Source: an uncultured Clostridia bacterium (lineage in GTDB: Bacteria > Bacillota > Clostridia > TANB77 > CAG-508). Taken from it: 46,244 nucleotides of DNA. Both the position numbers and the translations under genes were made by a program. This document shows, piece by piece, positions 40,480 through 46,244 of the stretch. Under the pieces are notes generated by a model. The model was given only the letters and a program-made list of their open reading frames with translations. It was not told the DNA's origin and made no database searches. Positions within the stretch are counted from its first letter, which is position 1. Each line of letters opens with the position of its first letter. The DNA is taken from NCBI GenBank assembly GCA_947623945.1, contig CANQHU010000011.1, positions 1 to 46,244 of the forward strand, written 5' to 3'.

Positions 40480-40557
40480 CTAGTCTTTGTCGTATTTTCC
40501 AGCAGTTAGTACAATAACTAACATGACTAAAAATACGATTAATTGGTTAGTGTCCAT
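40480..40557 (-). CDS. 25-residue membrane peptide, candidate type I toxin (Fst-like layout)
   Basis: Peptide of 25 aa: MDTNQLIVFLVMLV followed by a hydrophobic stretch and a charged KYDKD tail, as in Fst/Ldr-type toxins that damage the membrane. The ribosome site AGGAG (plus-strand CTCCT 40564-40568) is 6 nt before ATG and can pair with CUCCU 6 nt further upstream, so the leader hides its own ribosome site. The 3' UTR has a GUAC-GAAA-GUAC hairpin before the shared terminator. The sequence is not one I recognise as a known toxin; the call rests on architecture. Confidence 0.7.
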   Translation of the reverse strand: MDTNQLIVFLVMLVIVLTAGKYDKD

Positions 40558-40603
40558 GTTTTTCTCCTTTCCATAGGAGGTAATAGAAAAAATGAACAAA
40601 TAT

Positions 40604-40632
40604 ATTATACATTATATTTTATTATTATACAA
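40604..40632 (-). promoter_or_regulatory. Promoter for the candidate toxin mRNA
   Basis: On the minus strand TTGTAT (40632-40627), 17-nt spacer, TATAAT (40609-40604). The start near 40597 puts the second repeat block at the extreme 5' end of the mRNA. Confidence 0.65.
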
Positions 40633-40643
40633 TAATAAAATTA

Positions 40644-40690
40644 TTAATCAAAAATAACACTATTTTTAAAATAGTGTTATTTTTGATTAA
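40644..40690. terminator. Perfect 23-bp palindrome, terminator of tRNA-Trp
   Basis: Arms 40644-40666 and 40668-40690 are exact reverse complements around one T. It lies 2 nt behind the CCA end of the minus-strand tRNA and has U-rich arms in both directions. Confidence 0.8.
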
Positions 40691-40692
40691 AT

Positions 40693-40767
40693 TGGCAGGG
40701 GCAGAAGGATTCGAACCCTCACAAGCGGTTTTGGAGACCGGTGTGCTACCATTAACACTATACCCCT
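40693..40767 (-). tRNA. tRNA-Trp (CCA)
   Basis: 75 nt with encoded 3' CCA (plus-strand TGG 40693-40695). Acceptor AGGGGTA pairs with TGCCCCT, D-arm GTGT..GCAC, anticodon loop CTCCAAA giving anticodon CCA, T-arm with TTCGAAT. A standard UGG-reading tRNA, so it gives no support to CGG being read as Trp. Confidence 0.92.
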
Positions 40768-40836
40768 ACATAAATAAAATACATTTATTATATTAACACA
40801 AAAAAGAAAATTAAGCAATAATTTTTAGCAAAATTA

Positions 40837-40865
40837 TTGACTTTTTTTTACCCCGATAATATAAT
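40837..40865 (+). promoter_or_regulatory. Promoter for glyS
   Basis: TTGACT (40837-40842), 17-nt spacer, TATAAT (40860-40865). The leader to the ATG at 40894 would be about 20 nt, too short for a T-box riboswitch. Confidence 0.75.
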
Positions 40866-40893
40866 TTATAAAATATAACTAGGAGGAAAATTT

Positions 40894-42277
40894 ATGTTAG
40901 AAACAATGGAAACATTAGTAGTACTTTGCAAAAATAGAGGATATATATATCCAAGTTCAGAAATTTATGGAGGACTATCAAATACTTGGGATTATGGACC
41001 TTTAGGAACAGAGCTAAAAAACAATGTAAAACAGGCTTGGAGAAAAAAATTCATACAAGAAAATAAATATAATGTAGGTTTAGATGCAGCAATACTAATG
41101 AACCCAGAAACATGGGTAGCATCACGGACATGTAGGAGGATTTTCAGACCCATTAATAGACTGCAAATCTTGTAAAACCAGACATAGAGCAGATAAATTA
41201 ATAGAAGAATGGGCACATAAAAATGGAAAAGATATAATAGCAGATGGAATGACAGATGAAGCAATGATAAAATATATGGATGACAATAAAATTAATTGCC
41301 CAAACTGTGGAGAACATAACTTTACAGAAATAAGAAAATTCAATCTAATGTTTAAAACATTTCAAGGAGTAACAGAAGATGCAAAATCAGAAATTTATTT
41401 AAGACCAGAAACAGCACAAGGAATTTTTGTAGATTTTAAAAATGTATTAAGAACAACAAGAAAAAAATTACCATTTGGAATTGCACAAATAGGTAAAGCA
41501 TTTAGAAATGAAATTACACCAGGAAACTTCACTTTTAGGACAAGAGAATTTGAACAAATGGAATTAGAATTTTTCTGTAAGCCAGGAACAGATTTAGAAT
41601 GGCACAAATATTGGAAAGATTACTGTGAACAATGGTTACTATCATTAGGAATTAACCAAGAAAATATCCGTTTAAGAGATCATTCAAAAGAAGAATTAGT
41701 ATTTTATAGCAAAGCAACAACAGATATAGAATACGCTTTTCCATTTGGATGGGGAGAATTATGGGGAATTGCTGATAGAACAGATTATGATTTAACCCAA
41801 CATATGAATCATTCAAAACAAGACCTAACATATCAAGAACCAGAAATAAATGAAAAATATGTACCATATGTAATAGAACCATCATTAGGAGCAGATAGGG
41901 TAGTACTTGCATTTTTATGTGATAGTTATGAAGAACAAGAATTAGAAGATGGAGATACAAGAACTGTACTACATTTACATCCAGCACTTGCTCCATATAA
42001 AGTAGCAATATTGCCACTATCTAAAAAATTATCAGATAAAGCAGAAGAAGTATATGAAAAACTTTCAAAAAGTTTTATGTGCGATTATGACGAAACAGGA
42101 AGTATTGGAAAACGTTATAGAAGAGAAGATGAAATAGGTACACCATATTGTGTTACAATAGATTTTGATACATTAGAAGATGATACAGTCACAATCCGTA
42201 ATAGAGATACTATGGAACAAATTAGATTAAAAATAGATAAAGTAGCAGCATGGGTTGAAGAAAAATTAGAATTTTAA
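40894..42277 (+). CDS. glyS: Glycyl-tRNA synthetase (alpha2 type), one +1 CGG shift
   Basis: 460 aa when read as 40894-41124 then 41126-42277. Charges tRNA-Gly. Class II synthetase of the dimeric eukaryote/archaeal-like form also found in Firmicutes: [32 protein letters not shown], the zinc segment with [11 protein letters not shown], motif 2 with [32 protein letters not shown] (motif 3) and an anticodon-binding C terminus. The break is CGG 41125-41127 (TCA CGG A) in VASGHVGGF; the +1 frame restores the invariant Gly. The zero frame stops 17 codons later. The enzyme that makes Gly-tRNA thus itself depends on the glycine-inserting shift. Confidence 0.94.
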
Positions 42278-42314
42278 TATAAAAATTTTAAAGTTAAAAA
42301 TTATTAAGAAAAAT

Positions 42315-42345
42315 AGATAGTGTGTTATAATGCACTATCTTTTTC
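42315..42345 (+). terminator. Terminator after glyS
   Basis: AGATAGTG (42315-42322) / CACTATCT (42333-42340) stem followed by TTTTT. From 42346 to about 42640 I see only AT-rich DNA without an ORF, a plausible RNA or a clear repeat. Confidence 0.75.
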
Positions 42346-42646
42346 AATTATTTGCTGTTTGCGAAAAATGTCGAAAATTGCGATGAAAAAAGTAGAAAAA
42401 AGTATTGCAAAATTTATAAAAACGTGGTTTAATATCAAAGTAGCAATTTTAAATTTTTAAAAAATTGTTCAAAAAGCAACTTTGCAATAACAAAATGTTT
42501 ATTTCAAATATTTAAATTTTATAAAAATCTTAATTAATTTCAAAAATTAGATCTAGAAAATCCAATTAATTAAACAAAAAAATCTATAAGAAGGGAGGTT
42601 TATTTTTTACAAATAAAAGTTTATAGTAAAAATATACTATTAAGTA

Positions 42647-42675
42647 TTGCAAAGTTCAAAAAAATTTAGTATAAT
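42647..42675 (+). promoter_or_regulatory. Promoter for the Rpn-type gene, almost leaderless
   Basis: TTGCAA (42647-42652), 17-nt spacer, TATAAT (42670-42675). The predicted start falls inside or just after the AGGAGG at 42678-42683, so the message would have hardly any leader. Confidence 0.55.
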
Positions 42676-42687
42676 AAAGGAGGAATC

Positions 42688-43640
42688 ATTATAGAAAGAA
42701 AAACAGAAAAATTACCATTAACATCTGATATAGTATTTAAAAGGGTATTTGCAAAGGAAGGAAATGAAGACATACTAAAATCATTATTAGAAGCAATTTT
42801 AGAAATACCCATTGAAAAAGTAACAGTAAAAAATCCAGAATTAATACCAGACTTATATGATATCAAATCAGGAGTATTAGACATCAAAGTACAAATAAAC
42901 GCAGATATAATTTGCAATATAGAAATGCAGGTAAAAGATGAAAACAATATGGATTTAAGAAGTACATTTTATATGTCAAGAATATTATCAGATGAAATAA
43001 AAAAAGGTGAAGATTATAGAAAAGTAAAAGACACAATAGTAATAAACCTAATGAACTTTGAATATTACAAAAGGAATAGCTACCATAACATAGCGCATAT
43101 GAAATTTGAAGAAACAAAAAAGAATGAATATGTAGAAATGGGCTATAAAAAAGAAGACAAAATAGCAAGCAAAGGGATAGAATTGCATTTTATTGAAATA
43201 CCGAAGTTTGAAAAGAAAAATCCAGAAGCAAAAACCAAACTAGAAAAATGGTTATGGTTAATAGCTGGAAGGGAGGATAAATTAGAAATGGCGAAGGAAG
43301 AAGATAAAGAAATAAAAAAGACCATAGAAATAATAGACCAAATGAGCATGGACGAAAAGGAATGGGAGCTTTATAATTCAAGACTAATGGCCATACTAGA
43401 TTACAACACAGGTATGCGAAATGCAAGAGATGAAGGAATTCAGCAGGGAGAAGCAATTGGACTATCTAAGGGCGAGAAAATTCGGACTATCCAAAGGCAA
43501 GAAAGTTGGGCAAAAGGAAGAACAACGTAAAATTGCAAAAAATCTTTTAAAATTAGGAATAGATCCAGAAGACATCAAAAAGGCAACAGGGCTAACACGG
43601 AGAAGAAATAGAAAAACTCAAAAAAGAAATAACAACTTAA
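42688..43640 (+). CDS. Rpn/PD-(D/E)XK nuclease-family protein, two +1 CGG shifts, non-ATG start
   Basis: 316 aa when read as 42688-43482, 43484-43597, 43599-43640. Rpn (recombination-promoting nuclease)/transposase-like family. The N terminus has LTSDIVFKRVFAKEGNED, the PD-(D/E)XK core (SGVLDIKVQINADIICNIEM), and the family tail NLLKLGIDPEDIKKATGLTG. Stop codon TAG 42667 and the ribosome site leave only ATT 42688 or ATA 42691 as start. Breaks: CGG 43483 and CGG 43598. The first lies in the second of two tandem units: unit 1 reads ATTGGACTATC, unit 2 ATTCGGACTATC, so one C has been added to an otherwise equal copy. The second break completes GLTGEEIEKLKKEI. Confidence 0.85.
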
Positions 43641-43669
43641 AAATAATTGCAAAACAAACATAAAACAAA

Positions 43670-43714
43670 AATCTTAAGTAAATGTTTTTTACAAACAAAT
43701 ACTTAGGATTTTTT
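43670..43714 (+). terminator. Terminator after the Rpn-type gene
   Basis: AATCTTAAGTA (43670-43680) pairs with TACTTAGGATT (43700-43710, one G-U), followed by a T run. Confidence 0.7.
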
Positions 43715-43772
43715 ATATTGCTGATTAAATAGTGAAGTAATATTACATTTTGATTACAAATTGAAAAAATTA

Positions 43773-43801
43773 TTTACAAGGAAAAATTTTTGTGCTAAAA
43801 T
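43773..43801 (+). promoter_or_regulatory. Promoter for the retroelement target gene
   Basis: TTTACA (43773-43778), 17-nt spacer, TAAAAT (43796-43801), about 74 nt of leader before ATG 43882. Confidence 0.6.
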
Positions 43802-43881
43802 TTGAATGTAAAATACTAACAAAAACATAACATAATGCAAAAATTACACAAACTAACCAAAGAAGGAGAGAGTAAATAAAA

Positions 43882-45822
43882 ATGAGGAAAAATAAAGAAA
43901 AAATCAAATTAAACTATCTAAAAGGTAAAAATGGAATAACTTTAATTGCATTAGTTATTACTATTATCGTGTTATTGATCTTAGCAGCAGTATCAATTGC
44001 AACATTAACAGGGGATAATGGAATCTTAACAAAAGCACAAACAGCAAGTGAAAAAACAAAAGAAGCATCAATAAAAGAAGAAATAGAAACAGAAATAATG
44101 GCATCATTTGATAATACAGGAAGTTTTGATGCAGAAACCTTTAAAACAAAAATGAAAGAGGCAGGAGCAACAGTAACAGAAGAAGGAGAAGACATAGTAG
44201 TAGAAAAAGATGGATATGAAGCAACAATAGATGCAAAAACAGGAGAAATAAAAAAATATGAAAGTACAAAAGGAGTAAGACCAGAAATAAAAGCAACAGT
44301 AGAAAAAACAGGAGATAACAAAGCAACGATAAAGGTAGAAGTAACAAATGAAGTAGAAAAAGTAGATAGTATAACAGTAACAAATTTAGACACAGGAGAT
44401 ACTTATGAGGTAACAGTAAATGGAAAGACAGGAAGTATAGAAGTAGGAAAAAATGGAACATATAAAATAGAAGTAAAAGCAACAACAGAAGGAGTACAAA
44501 AAACAGGAGAAACAACAACAGTAGTAAACGTAATACCAGTAACATTTACAACAGCACAAGGAAAAATAGATGTAATATGGGTAAATAAAAACAATGAAAA
44601 AATAGATAAACCATTAGTACCAGACACATTACCAAGTGGAATGAAAAAAGTATACTGGAAAGAAGATGGAACAGAAGTAAAAGAAGGAGAATCAGGATTT
44701 GTAGAAAGCAACTGGTATGATTATGTAGCAGGAGACAATAAAAACGATACAAAAACGAGCAAATGGGCAAATGCGATAAATACAATAGAAGGAGTAGACA
44801 GTTATTTTGTATGGATACCAAGATATGCATATAGAATAACGTACTTAACAACAGATGGACAAGTAGCAGGATATTGCGATGGAAAAGGAACAAGAGAAAT
44901 AACAGCAGATGGAGAGAACGTAAAAGAAGAACTAAAAGCAGGAACAGAAACAACAGAAGAATATGATGGATTAAAATATATAGTACATCCAGCATTTGTC
45001 GATGAAAGTGAATTAACAGTACCATATAAAAATGGAGGATGGGATAGTGACCTAGAAGGAATTTGGGTAGGAAAATATGAATCAGCAAGGTCAACAGCAG
45101 ATGAAAACAGCGCGGGAAGTGGAACAACAGCAATACAAATAGCACCAACAGTAAAAAGTTGGGTAAGTATAGATATAGGAAGTTGTTATACAAACGCATT
45201 AAATTATGACACAACGAAAGAAAGCCACTTAATGAAAAACAGCGAATGGGGTGCTTGTTCATATTTAACATACAGTCAATATGGAAGAAATAGAAATGAA
45301 GTAGAAATAAATAGATGTTCAAGTGTTGTAACAGGAATGGGAAGTGGAGATAGTACATATACATATAGTGCCGCAACAAGTGAGCAAAAATATGATGGAG
45401 CAAAAGGACAACTAGCAAGTTCAACAGGAAATATATATGGAGTATATGATTTAAGTGGAGGAGCAAGTGAATACGTGGCAGCATTTAATAATGCAGGAAG
45501 CAATTTAAGTAATGGAAGTACATTTGCAGGAACAGATGGAAATAGTAAAGACAGTACAAAATATGCAACAAAATATTCTTCAGATAGTGAAACACCAACA
45601 TATGAAAAATACTATCCAGGAGATGCAACATATGAAGTATTCAAAGGAAGTAGCAGGGCATGGAATGACGACTACTCTTACTTCGTTGACTCGAGCAGTC
45701 CGTTCTTCGATCGTGGAGGCACTTACAATGATGGCACAAATGCCGGTGTGTACTCTGCGAACGACGTCGATGGCTATAGCGTCAGTTATCGTTCATTCCG
45801 TGTGGTCTTGCCCGGCGTGTAG
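43882..45822 (+). CDS. Pilin-anchored variable protein, DGR target
   Basis: 646 aa. N-terminal type IV pilin leader (LKGKNG then ITLIALVITIIVLLILA), cut expected after Gly18, without the usual Glu at +5; helix to about 70. A middle part contains Ig-like/beta-rich Lys/Glu/Thr domains (about 130-230), then a C-type-lectin-like/FGE-type domain from VDSYFVWIPRYAYRI to the end (GNIYGVYDLSGGASEYVAAF, PFFDRGGTYNDGTNAGVYSA, YRSFRVVLPGV). Its last 50 codons are the variable repeat of a diversity-generating retroelement. Likely shown on a pseudopilus or at the surface to bind changing ligands. Composition shifts sharply to high GC at about 45665, where the repeat starts. No CGG in frame. Confidence 0.85.
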   Translation: MRKNKEKIKLNYLKGKNGITLIALVITIIVLLILAAVSIATLTGDNGILTKAQTASEKTKEASIKEEIETEIMASFDNTGSFDAETFKTKMKEAGATVTEEGEDIVVEKDGYEATIDAKTGEIKKYESTKGVRPEIKATVEKTGDNKATIKVEVTNEVEKVDSITVTNLDTGDTYEVTVNGKTGSIEVGKNGTYKIEVKATTEGVQKTGETTTVVNVIPVTFTTAQGKIDVIWVNKNNEKIDKPLVPDTLPSGMKKVYWKEDGTEVKEGESGFVESNWYDYVAGDNKNDTKTSKWANAINTIEGVDSYFVWIPRYAYRITYLTTDGQVAGYCDGKGTREITADGENVKEELKAGTETTEEYDGLKYIVHPAFVDESELTVPYKNGGWDSDLEGIWVGKYESARSTADENSAGSGTTAIQIAPTVKSWVSIDIGSCYTNALNYDTTKESHLMKNSEWGACSYLTYSQYGRNRNEVEINRCSSVVTGMGSGDSTYTYSAATSEQKYDGAKGQLASSTGNIYGVYDLSGGASEYVAAFNNAGSNLSNGSTFAGTDGNSKDSTKYATKYSSDSETPTYEKYYPGDATYEVFKGSSRAWNDDYSYFVDSSSPFFDRGGTYNDGTNAGVYSANDVDGYSVSYRSFRVVLPGV

Positions 45823-45827
45823 CACTT
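45671..45827 (+). repeat. Variable repeat (VR) of a diversity-generating retroelement
   Basis: 157 nt at the 3' end of the target gene, aligned without gaps to the template at 45982-46138. 18 differences; 15 fall on adenines of the template (A to G, T or C), clustered in AAY codons (for example template AAC AAC AAT becomes GAC GTC GAT). The 3' end, GC-rich and matching in both (GTGGTCTTGCCCGGCGTG), is the expected start site of mutagenic homing. Confidence 0.92.
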
Positions 45828-45931
45828 TGTGACGTGACCTTGAACCCTAGTTTCCCTTTTATTCGGCACTTGCTTCTTATAGGCAGAAAAAGAGAATACG
45901 GGTATTTATGTTAGAATAAATGTATAAAGAT

Positions 45932-45947
45932 GGGTGCGTAAGCACCC
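45932..45947. repeat. Small GC-rich hairpin between VR and TR
   Basis: GGGTGC, loop GTAA, GCACCC. In other retroelements a hairpin near the VR end promotes homing, but this one is about 105 nt from the VR end, farther than usual. Confidence 0.5.
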
Positions 45948-45981
45948 GAAGAAAAATTAAATATACTTGGGATTAAACTGT

Positions 45982-46138
45982 ACTACTCTAACTTCGTTTA
46001 CTCGAGCAATCCGTTCTTCAATCGTGGAGGCAATTACAATAATGGCACAAATGCCGGTGTGTTCTATGCGAACAACAACAATGGCAATAGCAACAATAAT
46101 CGTTCGTTCCGTGTGGTCTTGCCCGGCGTGTAGCACTT
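45982..46138 (+). repeat. Template repeat (TR) of a diversity-generating retroelement
   Basis: 157 nt copy of the VR, outside any likely gene and rich in AAC/AAT codons at the positions that vary. A 6-bp hairpin (46149-46166) and a strong terminator follow. The reverse transcriptase and accessory gene are not in the window up to 46244; they may lie just beyond it. Confidence 0.92.
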
Positions 46139-46183
46139 CGATACACAAAGATTCATAAAGGAATCTATTGTAAATGGTAAAAT

Positions 46184-46234
46184 AATATGTAGGAAAATGG
46201 CAAAAAAAAATGTCGTTTTTCCTACATATTTTTT
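46184..46234 (+). terminator. Terminator after the TR
   Basis: 14-bp stem AATATGTAGGAAAA (46184-46197) / TTTTCCTACATATT (46217-46230), then T run. It would end the TR RNA separately from any downstream gene. Confidence 0.8.
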
Positions 46235-46244
46235 GTGTCATCAA

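Noticed and set aside
40770..40893. T-box or glycine riboswitch before glyS
   Set aside because: The promoter leaves only about 20 nt of leader and no T-box sequence is seen.
42346..42640. RNA gene or regulatory RNA in the AT-rich gap before the Rpn-type gene
   Set aside because: No stable hairpin, promoter-terminator pair or repeat could be supported by eye.
5167..43640. The 17 frame breaks as sequencing or assembly errors, or pseudogenes
   Set aside because: Random errors would hit other sequences and both shift directions. All are an extra C before GGA/GGT in frame, and the reading is fully restored afterwards in essential-type genes.
5167..43640. Reassignment of CGG to another amino acid (Trp, Gln) as a normal triplet
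   Set aside because: Triplet reading leaves the frame wrong and soon meets a stop at most sites; only a +1 step restores the proteins. The tRNA-Trp here has the standard CCA anticodon.
44141..45484. Long Leu/His-rich minus-strand ORFs opposite the DGR target
   Set aside because: They mirror the A-rich coding strand, have no ribosome sites and no recognisable domains.
45957..46244. ORFs across the TR on both strands
   Set aside because: Their sequence is explained by the template repeat; none has a ribosome site or a match to a reverse transcriptase.
1..46244. CRISPR arrays, insertion sequences and prophage genes
   Set aside because: No regularly spaced repeats, transposase with terminal repeats, or phage structural genes were seen; XerD is in its housekeeping context.

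Overview
The window comes from an AT-rich, endospore-forming Clostridia-type Firmicute, probably an uncultured gut lineage. The lineage is inferred from very A/T-rich codon use, AGGAGG-type ribosome sites, the sporulation genes (spoIIM, dpaA, ylbJ/spoVV, sleB) and gene order typical of Clostridia (spoIIM-xerD, M24 peptidase-efp). Most of it is housekeeping chromosome: tRNA-Tyr, a broken hppA, tmcAL, rnhA, an HD-like gene plus an endonuclease Q-like gene, spoIIM, xerD, ruvB, queH, polA, dpaA, uppP, ylbJ, murB, a yvcK-like gene, a debranching enzyme, holA, sleB, yqeG, a prepilin peptidase, an M24 peptidase, efp, an M23 peptidase, tRNA-Trp and glyS.

The main observation is a decoding anomaly. 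Eleven genes are cut into two or more reading frames, and all 17 breaks have the same form: an in-frame CGG codon is followed by A or T, and a +1 shift makes GGA or GGT, a glycine that the family conserves in nearly every case. polA has four such sites; the endonuclease Q-like gene, the prepilin peptidase and an Rpn-type gene have two each; a GT-C transferase, uppP, murB, holA, yqeG, an M23 peptidase and glyS have one each. By eye I found no CGG read as arginine in any intact gene, although CGT, CGA, CGC, AGA and AGG are used and out-of-frame CGG is common. The one Arg-like CGG is in hppA, which is independently frame-broken and richer in GC. The simplest reading is that CGG is unassigned here and CGGA/CGGT is decoded as one glycine, either by a four-base-reading tRNA-Gly or by ordinary tRNA-Gly entering in the +1 frame at an empty A site.

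Positions 12971-20052 form a defence/toxin island: an AlbA_2 (Schlafen-type) ATP-binding protein, a Fic protein, a DUF4357-McrB-like GTPase with a LlaJI/McrC-like nuclease, and a HipA-like kinase with a small HipS-like partner. It contains no CGG shift site. At 40331-40632 lies a compact locus with the architecture of the pAD1 par (Fst) type I toxin-antitoxin module: a 25-residue membrane peptide and a convergent small RNA that share a bidirectional terminator and two direct repeats. The right end carries a diversity-generating retroelement target: a pilin-anchored protein with a 157-bp variable repeat at its 3' end and the matching template repeat 311 bp downstream, differing at 18 positions, 15 of them template adenines. 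The reverse transcriptase is not in the window. A prepilin peptidase that could process the anchor is encoded at 36683-37440.

Two copies of a roughly 110-bp inverted-repeat element with GC-rich complementary loops fill the gaps after ruvB and after polA.
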